The notes beneath the pieces were generated by a model, which worked only from the letters and a program-made list of their open reading frames with translations, was not told the origin of the DNA and searched no databases. A stretch of 64,000 nucleotides of DNA from Streptomyces sp. NBC_00582. Lineage in GTDB: Bacteria; Actinomycetota; Actinomycetes; Streptomycetales; Streptomycetaceae. Positions 1 to 7,707 of the stretch are shown here, piece after piece (position 1 is the stretch's first letter; every line of letters begins with the position of its first letter). The stretch is from NCBI RefSeq assembly GCF_036345155.1, contig NZ_CP107772.1, positions 5,332,001 to 5,396,000 of the forward strand, written 5' to 3'. Both the position numbers and the translations under genes were made by a program.

Positions 1-117
1 CTTCTCGCGCGGGACTCCGCGGGCAACCTCTACCGCCAGCTGGGCAACGGAAGGGGTTCGTACGGCAGCCGCGTCAAGATCGGTGGAGGGTACGCCGGCT
101 TCAAGGGACTGTTCTGA
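1..117 (+). CDS. C-terminal end of secreted FG-GAP/VCBS repeat protein (5' cut by window)
   Basis: Frame 1 is open from the first base to a TGA at 115-117 and gives 38 residues. They end in a YRQLGNGRGSYGSR repeat followed by GGYAGFKGLF. The tail closely matches the end of the full-length protein at 3490-6564 (YRQYGDGKGSFGSR, then GGYKALF), so it is the last FG-GAP-type repeat of a paralogue. Such repeats usually form beta-propeller or integrin-like surface modules on exported proteins. The start, signal peptide and main domain lie outside the window, so the main activity cannot be named. Confidence 0.8.
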   Translation, partial: LLARDSAGNLYRQLGNGRGSYGSRVKIGGGYAGFKGLF

Positions 118-138
118 GACGACGCCCGGCCTCGCCGG

Positions 139-1956
139 TCAGCGGCGGCCCCCGCCCGGGCCGCCGCCCCCGCCGAACCCGCCGCCCTGCGGCGCGTCCC
201 CGGCCGTGACCGCGGCGATCTCCTCGGCCGAGCCCAGCGTCCCGGCCCGGGTGTAGAGGCCGCCCGTGCCGTCGGTGGCGGAGGTCGAGCCGCCTGAGTA
301 GATCCGGTAGGTCGCCCCGGACGTGATCGCGGACGACGAGTAGACGACGTTCTGGATCTGCTTGGCCGTGATGTACGTGGCGACGACCGCGCCGTCGGCG
401 TCGACGACGTGCAGGGTCGTGCCCGCGGGGACGGAGGAGTCGAGGGTGGCCGACAGCCAGCCCTGCCCGGAGTCCTCGTCGGGGGCGACGGCCATGCCCG
501 CGCTGCCGGCCGCGAGCAGGGTGCCGCCGCTGACGGTGAGGGAGCCGTTGACGTCGAGGGCGCCGTTGCCGCCCTGCTGGGGGCCGTTGACGACCACGGT
601 GCCGCCCGTGATCTCGGCCGTGCCGTTGGAGTCGAGGCCGTCGCCCTCGGAGTCGACGACGAGGGAACCGCCGCTGACGGTCACCGTGAAGTCGCCGACG
701 CCCTCCCCGCCGCCCCGGCCGCCCTCTGGGGAACTCCCGCTGCCGCCACTGGCGTTGATGCCGTCGTCGCTCGCCACGATCGACACCGAGCCGCCCGCCA
801 CGACGATGTCCTTGCCCTCCAGGCCCTCCTCCGCCCTGGTGACCTTCACCGTGCCGTCGTCGAGGACGAGGTCGCCCTCCGCGTGCACCCCGTCGTCCCC
901 GCTCGCTGCGGTCACGGTGGCCCCGGCGAAGTGGACCGCGCCGTCGCTGTGCACCGCGTCGTCGGCGGAGTCGACCGCGATCGTGCCTTCCTCCAGGACG
1001 GCGATCACCCCGGCCTTCACCCCCTTCGCGGAGGTGTCGTCGGCGGGCCGCGCACCGCTTCCGCCGCCGGCGGCGACGGTCAGCCGGCCGCCGGTGACGA
1101 CGAGGTCGGTGGCCGCGGCGACCCCGTCGCCCCGCGCGGTGACGTCGACGGCGCCGCCCGCCAGGGACACGTACCCGGAGTCCTCGTCGTCCTCGTTGTC
1201 GGAGGTGAGCCCGTCGCCGCCCGCCTCGACGGTGAGCTCGCCGTCCTCGACGACCAGGTAGTCCTTGCCCCGCACCCCGTCGTCGGCGGCGGTGACGCGG
1301 ATCGTCCCGGAGGCGAGGACCAGCCCGTCTCTGCTCGCGATGCCGTCGCCGCCGTTCCCCTTCACCGTGAGCGTGCCACCGCCCCCGACGGTCAGATCAC
1401 CGGCGCTGAACAGGGCCGCGTTCACCTCGGCGTCCTCGGCGTGGGACGGGGCGTCGGAGAGGGTGTTCGTGGTGCCGTCGGCGAGGACGACGACGAGCTC
1501 GTCCACGTCGGTGGCCGCGAGGGCCGCCCCGGTGGAGCTGGAGATCCTCGCCCCGTCCAGCACGAGCCGTACGGTCGCGTCGGGCGCGTCGACGACGACC
1601 TGCCCGTCGGTGAGGGTGCCGGTGATCCGGTAGGTGCCGCCGGAGGTGATCGTCACGGTCGCCCCGCTCGCCTCGGCCCCGTCGCCCCGCACGCTCGCCG
1701 AGTCCCCGTCGAGCGCGATGTCCACGGCGTCGGAGGCGTCCTCGGTGAGGTCCGCGTCATGGGCCTCCTTGTCGGCGGCGAGGACCGTGGCGGCGCTCTG
1801 CGCGCCCTCCACCGCGGTCCCCGCCGAGGCCGACTCCGAGCCGCCGGCCGTCTCCTCGGTGGCGTCAAAGGAGCAGCCGGTCAGGGCCGCCGCGGCGAGC
1901 GCGGCACAGGCGAGGGCGGCGGCGAACCTGCGCCGTACCGTGGTTCCGATGCTCAT
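139..1956 (-). CDS. Secreted lipoprotein of the Cthe_2159-type carbohydrate-binding family
   Basis: The protein has 605 residues. Its first 30 residues form a lipoprotein signal (charged TTVRRR, hydrophobic stretch, lipobox LTGC), so it is probably a lipid-anchored surface protein. The body is built of repeated short units rich in GDG, SADDAVHSDG and ASDDGIN, the pattern of the right-handed beta-helix Cthe_2159 family (DUF4353) that binds acidic polysaccharide. The C-terminus is a Gly-rich tail (GGGFGGGGGPGGG). An open frame runs further upstream, but the ATG at 1956 is chosen because the signal peptide starts there and it overlaps the upstream stop by 4 bp (ATGA). It is the last gene of the operon with the VTC and DUF4956 genes. 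The carbohydrate-binding role is inferred from the family. Confidence 0.8.
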   Translation of the reverse strand: MSIGTTVRRRFAAALACAALAAAALTGCSFDATEETAGGSESASAGTAVEGAQSAATVLAADKEAHDADLTEDASDAVDIALDGDSASVRGDGAEASGATVTITSGGTYRITGTLTDGQVVVDAPDATVRLVLDGARISSSTGAALAATDVDELVVVLADGTTNTLSDAPSHAEDAEVNAALFSAGDLTVGGGGTLTVKGNGGDGIASRDGLVLASGTIRVTAADDGVRGKDYLVVEDGELTVEAGGDGLTSDNEDDEDSGYVSLAGGAVDVTARGDGVAAATDLVVTGGRLTVAAGGGSGARPADDTSAKGVKAGVIAVLEEGTIAVDSADDAVHSDGAVHFAGATVTAASGDDGVHAEGDLVLDDGTVKVTRAEEGLEGKDIVVAGGSVSIVASDDGINASGGSGSSPEGGRGGGEGVGDFTVTVSGGSLVVDSEGDGLDSNGTAEITGGTVVVNGPQQGGNGALDVNGSLTVSGGTLLAAGSAGMAVAPDEDSGQGWLSATLDSSVPAGTTLHVVDADGAVVATYITAKQIQNVVYSSSAITSGATYRIYSGGSTSATDGTGGLYTRAGTLGSAEEIAAVTAGDAPQGGGFGGGGGPGGGRR

Positions 1957-2744
1957 GCGGGGCTCCCGTCGAGTGCGGTGGGGAAGTGCCGGCGCAGGAC
2001 CGGCAGCCAGCGGTGGGCGGGGAGTTCGGGGCGCAGGGCGGCGAGGCCGGTGCCGTACTTGGAGACCGTGCAGGGCCGGTGGCCCAGCGACCACAGCAGC
2101 CGGTCGGCGCCGGACCCGGCCCGCCCGGCCTTCGTCTCGACGACCGCCCGGTCCCCGGCGGACAGCACCCGCGCCCCGTCCGGCAGCGCCCAGACCAGCC
2201 CGGTGTCGAGCGTCATCCGGCTGCCGTCGCCGGGCAGCAAGAGGGTCGTGCGGCGGTACGTCGTCGTCAGCGCGGGCGAGAAGCGCAGGTCCCGCGGGTC
2301 GATGCGGGCCGCGGTGAGGACGGCGTCGACGAAGGCGCGCCCGGCGGGGTCGAGCAGGCGGTCGTCGCCGTCGTAGGGGATCCGCTGTTTCACGGTGGTG
2401 CCGCGCGGGCCCCGTGTCTTGACCTCCAGGAAGTCCAGCTCCGCGTCGACATAGCTGCGGACGCGGAGCTTGAAGCGGCGCCGGCGGGCGCGGGCGGCGC
2501 CCAGGTAGGCGTCGAGGCGCGGGGTGTCGTGGTAGAGCGAGCGGTAGCCGAAGTCCCGTCCGCCGTCGATCTCCAGGACCCGTACGTCACCGCCGAGGCC
2601 GCCGAGCAGGAAGGGCAGGTCGGCGAGCGGCAGCACGTACTTGCGGTCCACACGGGTCAGCAGCTCGGCGCGGGCGACGAGTTCGTCCAGGCTCACGGGG
2701 CGCAGGGCGCCGACGGCGGCGCCGAGCGAGTCGAGGGCCCTCAC
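1953..2744 (-). CDS. VTC-domain polyphosphate polymerase family protein
   Basis: The 263-residue protein has the hallmarks of a VTC tunnel domain: RVDRKYVLP near residue 32, RFKLRVRSYVD near 92, and FLEVKTRGPRGTTVKQR near 106, with further basic strands. In yeast Vtc4 these Arg/Lys/Glu residues line a tunnel that polymerises ATP gamma-phosphate into polyphosphate. The bacterial homologues occur beside DUF4956 membrane proteins and often CotH or beta-helix surface proteins, as here. It overlaps both neighbours by 4 bp, so translation is coupled. No membrane segment is visible, and the DUF4956 partner probably supplies the membrane anchor. Its substrate in bacteria is not established by the sequence. 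Confidence 0.85.
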   Translation of the reverse strand: MRALDSLGAAVGALRPVSLDELVARAELLTRVDRKYVLPLADLPFLLGGLGGDVRVLEIDGGRDFGYRSLYHDTPRLDAYLGAARARRRRFKLRVRSYVDAELDFLEVKTRGPRGTTVKQRIPYDGDDRLLDPAGRAFVDAVLTAARIDPRDLRFSPALTTTYRRTTLLLPGDGSRMTLDTGLVWALPDGARVLSAGDRAVVETKAGRAGSGADRLLWSLGHRPCTVSKYGTGLAALRPELPAHRWLPVLRRHFPTALDGSPA

Positions 2745-3322
2745 GCCGGGACCTTGCCGCGCGGTGCCCGTACCTCGTCGTCGACGACGTACCGGACCTC
2801 GACCTGGGTGGTGTCGTTGACGAGGTCGACGCCCTTGACCGACAGGTTCACCACCCGCCCGCCGAGCAGCACCTCCAGGTGGGCGCGCAGGGCGCTCTCG
2901 TCGGTGTGCGCGGAGTCCAGCCGCAGGCTGCGGGTGCGGTGCCGGGCGAAGAGGCGGGGGTGGTCGGCGACGTAGAGCGTGCCGACGAGCAGCGCCGTCA
3001 GCGCGACCGGCAGCCCGGACGTCTCCTCGGGGACGCCGTTGAGCAGGCCGATCGCGAGGGCCGCGAAGTAATAGGCGATCTCGTGCTGGGCGATCTCGTA
3101 CGACCGCAGCCGGATGATCGACAGCACCCCGAACAGGCCCATGCCGAGTCCGATCCCCACCGCGGCCTGACTCAGCGTCATCGCGACGGCGAGGACCCCC
3201 ACGTTGATCCCGAGGAACGCGGTGACCAGGTCCCGTCGGTGATGGCGGGGGAAGTACACGGCGAAGGCGAGGACGGCGATGGCGGCCAGGTCCGTGGCGA
3301 CGAGGAGCGGTCGGGTGCTCAT
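2741..3322 (-). CDS. DUF4956 multi-pass membrane protein
   Basis: The 193-residue protein opens with a hydrophobic segment (LLVATDLAAIAVLAFAVYF). A second follows, with LGINVGVLAVAMTL and a Gly-rich LGMGLFGVLSIIRLRSYEI motif, then YYFAALAIGLLNGV and further helices. The C-terminal half is soluble. This is the standard layout of DUF4956. It is the first gene of a three-gene operon (overlap ATGA with the VTC gene) and is transcribed away from the FG-GAP gene across a 167-bp divergent intergenic region. Family context suggests it anchors or gates the VTC polymerase, but no biochemical role is known. Confidence 0.85.
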   Translation of the reverse strand: MSTRPLLVATDLAAIAVLAFAVYFPRHHRRDLVTAFLGINVGVLAVAMTLSQAAVGIGLGMGLFGVLSIIRLRSYEIAQHEIAYYFAALAIGLLNGVPEETSGLPVALTALLVGTLYVADHPRLFARHRTRSLRLDSAHTDESALRAHLEVLLGGRVVNLSVKGVDLVNDTTQVEVRYVVDDEVRAPRGKVPA

Positions 3323-3489
3323 GTCACGACGATCGGGGCGCCGGCTGTGAAGCGGCTTTGAACTCCGTTAAGCGACGTTGAGAAGTGCCGGGAAAGAACG
3401 GGCAACCTGCCGACAAAGCACGGGAAAAGCCCTGCTAAAGTCCGCTCACTTGGGCGAGGGCAGGGGGCCCTCGTGGGGAGGACCAGCAC

Positions 3490-6400
3490 GTGGGCATGCA
3501 CGCCCGGAGAACGGGCGGCGTGACCGCCGCCGTCTCCGCCCTCGCGGTCGCCGTCGCGACCGTCGTCACCGCCGTCGGCGGCGGCACCGCCGTGGCGACG
3601 GGATCCGGTGACACCACCGAGATCACGCTCACCGACCCGGCATCGGCCGAACCGCGCACCGAGCGGCCGCTGGTCGCCGGGGAGACGGGCTATCTGCACC
3701 GGCAGAGCGGCGTCGACGGCCTGCTGTGGACCGACGCCACCACCGGCGCCACGGTCACCGTGTCGACCGGGGACGGCGTCTACGCGCCGTCCCTGCCCTG
3801 CGCCACCGTCACCAGTGTGTGCCGCACGGCCTGGTACGGCTCCGACGGCGACCTCGTCGCCCTGCCGACGGCCCTCTCCTCGAAGTCCGTCACCCTGTGG
3901 GACCCGGCGACACGTACGACGTCCACCGTGACCTCGTCGTACTCCTACCGGGCACTGGCGGGCGAGACGGTCGTGACGGGCCGTACCCTCATCGACTTCC
4001 CGGGCGGGGAGCGGCGGGAGCGGACGATCACCGGCGACGACGCGTCCACCATCCAGGACAACACGGTGGCCGCCGCCGACTCCCACGGCGTGCTGATCAA
4101 GGTCGGCAGCGCCACTTCCGTGATCTCCTACGTCGACATCGACACGGCCGTCGAGACGCGTGCCTTCGAGGACGTCCCCACCGGCGCGTACGGCGTCCTG
4201 GGCGACGAGCGGTTCGGCTGGTACGACCCCGACAGCGGCGATCTGCACCTGAAGTCCCGCACCGATCCGGCCGGCGAGGAGCAGGTGTACGACCTGCCCC
4301 ACCTCGGTGACCTCAGAGGCGTCCCCGTCCTCGTCGGCGATCGTCTGGTGCTGTCCGTCACCGGGGGGAGCAGCCTGACGGCCGTGTCCCTCACCGACGG
4401 CACCTCGCAGACGCTGCTCACCGCCTCCGGCGACTACGCGCTGCCCGTGTCCGGCACCGCGCTGGTCAGCGGCGGCACCGGGGCCGACGACTGGTGGCTC
4501 CAGCGTGTCGAGGCGGGCGAGGACGGTACGCCCGCGCTGACGAAGGTGGCGCGGATCCCGGCCGTGGAGAACGCCAAGACGGGCCTCGCCCTCAGCCGGG
4601 GCACCCTGCGCGTGGTGGAGAGCGGCGGTACCACCTCGGTCCGCACCCTCACCACCGACGGCGGCACCTCGCTGGAGTCCTCCGCCGCCACCGGCAGCGT
4701 GACGGTCAGCCCCGCCTGCCCCTACCCGGGCGTCCGCTGCGCCCCCCTGTGGGGCAACCTGACCTACGAGTCGCGCGACGTGTACCTCACGACCTACGCC
4801 GGTGCCACCGATCAGCGGCTCGACCGGATCAAGGTCACGGGCTCCTCCAACCCGATCGAGTTCGGCACCTCCGGCGGCACACTCGTCGACGTGTCCGACG
4901 ACTACGTGGTCTACCAGTCGGGCGGCACCTCGCCCGCCCAGTACGTCTGGGAGATCGACCAGGGCCAGAAGCTGAAGCGCGGCGGCCGCGCCGCCGCCCT
5001 GAACGGCTCCACCCTCTGGAGCGCCACGTCCACCGCCGGCCAGGTCACCTCGTACAGCCTCACCGACGAGAAGACGCTCGGCACGGTCACCCTCCCCGGC
5101 GCCGGCTGCGTCCCCACCGAGCTCCAGGCCGCCGGCCACTGGCTGTACTGGGCGTGCGGCACGTCGTCGGCGGGTGTCTACGACACCGGGGCGGGCACGT
5201 CGGTCGCGGTCGCCCCGGGCGATGTCCTGCTGGGCGACGGTTTCACCGTCCGCCACGACCACTCCACCGACGAACTGGTCCTCACCGAGGCCGCCTCCGG
5301 CACCACCCGCACGCTGGCCTCCGGCATCCCCGAGACCGGCGTCGACGCCGACCGCCGCTTCCGCTGGACGGTGGACGAGAACACGGGCCTGGTCGCCTGG
5401 TTCGACGGCTATGAGCGCACGCACGTCGCCACGACCGGGGTGACCCCGTCGGCACCGACCGCGTTCCGGACGGAGATCGACGACTACTCGGCCGTCCTGG
5501 GCTCCGCCCGCTACTGGACCGCCACCTGGCTGCTGTCCCGCCCGGTCACCTCCTGGTCCCTGACCTTCGCCTCCGTGCAGAGCGGCCCCACCGGCAAGGC
5601 CACCCGCACGCTCACCGGCGGCCCGGCCGCCGCGTACCTCGACGCCACCTGGAACGGCCTGACCTCGGCCGGCGTCCGCTTCCCCAACGGCACCTACAAG
5701 TGGACCCTGCGCGCGACCGGTCCGGGCGGCTCCACGGCGGCCACGGTGGCGAGCGGCAGCCGCTTCGTCCACGAGGGCGCACCGGTCCGCCACGACTACG
5801 GCAGCGTCGACGGCCCCGACGGCATCGGCGACCTGCTCACCCTCAGCACCACGGGCACGCTCACCGTCCACCAGAACACGGGCGGCGGGAAGTTCGCCGA
5901 GAAGCGCATCGGCACCGGCTGGCCCAGGACCATCACGGCCGTCCCCTTCGGCGACCTCAGCGGCGACCGCTGCAACGACGTCCTCGTACGGCTCGGCAGT
6001 GGCGCCCTGCGCCTGTACAAGCCGCGCTGCAACGGGGACATCACACCCTCGACGAAGTACACCACCCTCGCCACCAGCGGCTGGAACCAGTACGACGTCC
6101 TCACCTCGCCCGGTGACCTCACCGGCGACGGCCGCCCCGACCTGGTCGCCCGAGCCGCCTCCACCGGCACGCTGTACCTGTTCAAGGGCACCAGCACCGG
6201 CAAGCTGACCTCGCGGGTGAAGCTGTACGACGACCTGAGGACGTACAAGAGGATCGTGGGCGCCGGGGACCTGGACGGGGACGGCATCGGGGATCTGCTC
6301 GCCCAGGACAAGGCCAACACCCTCTACCGGTACTCCGGCACCGGGAAGGGCACCTTCTCCGCCCGCGTGAAGCTGTTCGCGAACTGGGGCTCCTCCTACA

Positions 6401-6564
6401 ACGCCGTCGTCGGCGTCGGTGACCTCAACGGCGACGGCCGCTGCGACCTCGTCGCCCGCGACACCGCCGGGAAGCTGTACCGGCAGTACGGCGACGGCAA
6501 GGGCTCGTTCGGTTCGCGGACGCTGTTCGGGTCCGGCTGGGGCGGGTACAAGGCGCTCTTCTGA
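3490..6564 (+). CDS. Secreted beta-propeller / FlgD-like / FG-GAP repeat protein
   Basis: The predicted exported protein has 1024 residues. A Sec signal occupies about 1-38 (MGMHARRTGG then a long Ala/Val core ending near TAVATG) with no lipobox. Residues 40-680 contain repeated short blades resembling a beta-propeller. Around 732 a PNGTYKWTLRATG segment resembles the FlgD Ig-like domain. From about 775 to the end are FG-GAP repeats with calcium-loop motifs: GDLSGDRCND near 820, GDLTGDGRPD near 874, GDLDGDGIGD near 926 and GDLNGDGRCD near 977. The GTG at 3490 has a GGGGAGG ribosome site just upstream. Its C-terminus is paralogous to the partial gene at the left edge, and the envelope operon lies between them. 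Ligand and role are unknown. Confidence 0.85.
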   Translation: MGMHARRTGGVTAAVSALAVAVATVVTAVGGGTAVATGSGDTTEITLTDPASAEPRTERPLVAGETGYLHRQSGVDGLLWTDATTGATVTVSTGDGVYAPSLPCATVTSVCRTAWYGSDGDLVALPTALSSKSVTLWDPATRTTSTVTSSYSYRALAGETVVTGRTLIDFPGGERRERTITGDDASTIQDNTVAAADSHGVLIKVGSATSVISYVDIDTAVETRAFEDVPTGAYGVLGDERFGWYDPDSGDLHLKSRTDPAGEEQVYDLPHLGDLRGVPVLVGDRLVLSVTGGSSLTAVSLTDGTSQTLLTASGDYALPVSGTALVSGGTGADDWWLQRVEAGEDGTPALTKVARIPAVENAKTGLALSRGTLRVVESGGTTSVRTLTTDGGTSLESSAATGSVTVSPACPYPGVRCAPLWGNLTYESRDVYLTTYAGATDQRLDRIKVTGSSNPIEFGTSGGTLVDVSDDYVVYQSGGTSPAQYVWEIDQGQKLKRGGRAAALNGSTLWSATSTAGQVTSYSLTDEKTLGTVTLPGAGCVPTELQAAGHWLYWACGTSSAGVYDTGAGTSVAVAPGDVLLGDGFTVRHDHSTDELVLTEAASGTTRTLASGIPETGVDADRRFRWTVDENTGLVAWFDGYERTHVATTGVTPSAPTAFRTEIDDYSAVLGSARYWTATWLLSRPVTSWSLTFASVQSGPTGKATRTLTGGPAAAYLDATWNGLTSAGVRFPNGTYKWTLRATGPGGSTAATVASGSRFVHEGAPVRHDYGSVDGPDGIGDLLTLSTTGTLTVHQNTGGGKFAEKRIGTGWPRTITAVPFGDLSGDRCNDVLVRLGSGALRLYKPRCNGDITPSTKYTTLATSGWNQYDVLTSPGDLTGDGRPDLVARAASTGTLYLFKGTSTGKLTSRVKLYDDLRTYKRIVGAGDLDGDGIGDLLAQDKANTLYRYSGTGKGTFSARVKLFANWGSSYNAVVGVGDLNGDGRCDLVARDTAGKLYRQYGDGKGSFGSRTLFGSGWGGYKALF

Positions 6565-6642
6565 CGCGGGCACGTGACAGGGCGTCACCCGGCCGGGTGG
6601 TCCGCGCAGGACAGCCCGGCCGGGCCGTGCTCCGCTGGACGT

Positions 6643-7707
6643 GTGCAGCTGCTCCCCGTGCCCGTCCGCCGGCTCGCCGCCTGGTGTGCGGTGATCCTGC
6701 TGGTCGCGGGCGTGGCGTACGTCGGGATCCGGCTGTGCGCGACGTTCCGTACGGCCGTGACGCCGGTGCTGCTCGCGCTGCTCGGGACCGCGCTGCTGCG
6801 CCCCCTGTACAAGCGGCTGGTGAGGGCGCGGATGCCGCGCTCGATCGCGGCGGCGCTGACCTGTGTGGCCGTCGTCGCGGTCGTCGGCGGCGCGGTGTAC
6901 GTGGTGGTCGCCGCGCTGATCGACACCGGGGACCAGATCGTGGACTCCCTCAAGGACGCGGCGCGGAGCGTCGCCGAGCACTTCGGGGCGGCCGGGACCT
7001 CGCTGGACGACCTCGCGTCCAACTCCCGGGACCTGCTGACGAAGTTCGGCGGGACGGCGGCCTCCAATGTGATCAGCGGGGTCAGCGTGGTCGGCGAGAC
7101 CATCGCGATGGCCGTCCTCGCGCTGCTGCTGGTCTTCTTCTTCCTCCGGGACTCCGACCGCGCCGCCGAGGCCCTGCGCTCGGTGGCCCCGGGCGGCACC
7201 GGGGACACCCTGGAGGCGATGAGCCGGCGGGCCTTCGCGGCGGTGGAGGGCTTCATGCGGGGGACGACCCTGATCGCCCTCATCGACGCCGTGTGCATCA
7301 CCGTCGGCCTGCTCGTCCTCGACGTCCCGGGCGCCCCGGGCCTCGGCGCCCTCGTCTTCGTCGGCGCGTACATCCCCTACCTGGGCGCCTTCCTCTCCGG
7401 CGCGGTCGCCGTCCTCGTCGCCCTCGCCGACCGGGGGTTCGTCATCGCGCTGTGGGCCCTGGGGGTCGTCCTCGCCGTACAGGTCCTGGAGGGCCATGTC
7501 CTGCAGCCCGCCATCCAGAGCCGCACCGTCCAGATGCACCCCGCCGCCGTCATGCTCGCCATCACCGCCGGCGCCTCCGTGGCCGGCATCCTCGGCATGC
7601 TCCTCGCGGTCCCCGTGACGGCGGCGGGATTCGGGGTGCTGAGCGAGCTGCGGACGCGCTACGGCGCCGAGGGGCCGTCGGAGCCGCCCGGGCCGCCGGC
7701 CTCGTAG
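6643..7707 (+). CDS. AI-2E family transporter (membrane permease)
   Basis: The protein has about 354 residues with seven or eight hydrophobic segments, an internal soluble region (about 95-155) and the late motif LEGHVLQPAIQSRTVQMHPAAVM. That motif is diagnostic of the AI-2E/YhhQ-like permease superfamily (PF01594). Members export or take up small molecules, and some act as Na+/H+ antiporters, so the substrate here is unknown. The GTG at 6643 (QLLPVPVRRL) places the first helix at the usual distance. The frame is open back to a GTG at 6574, but the extra 23 residues look non-coding. The 3' end overlaps the convergent SpoIIE-type gene by 49 bp. Confidence 0.85.
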   Translation: MQLLPVPVRRLAAWCAVILLVAGVAYVGIRLCATFRTAVTPVLLALLGTALLRPLYKRLVRARMPRSIAAALTCVAVVAVVGGAVYVVVAALIDTGDQIVDSLKDAARSVAEHFGAAGTSLDDLASNSRDLLTKFGGTAASNVISGVSVVGETIAMAVLALLLVFFFLRDSDRAAEALRSVAPGGTGDTLEAMSRRAFAAVEGFMRGTTLIALIDAVCITVGLLVLDVPGAPGLGALVFVGAYIPYLGAFLSGAVAVLVALADRGFVIALWALGVVLAVQVLEGHVLQPAIQSRTVQMHPAAVMLAITAGASVAGILGMLLAVPVTAAGFGVLSELRTRYGAEGPSEPPGPPAS

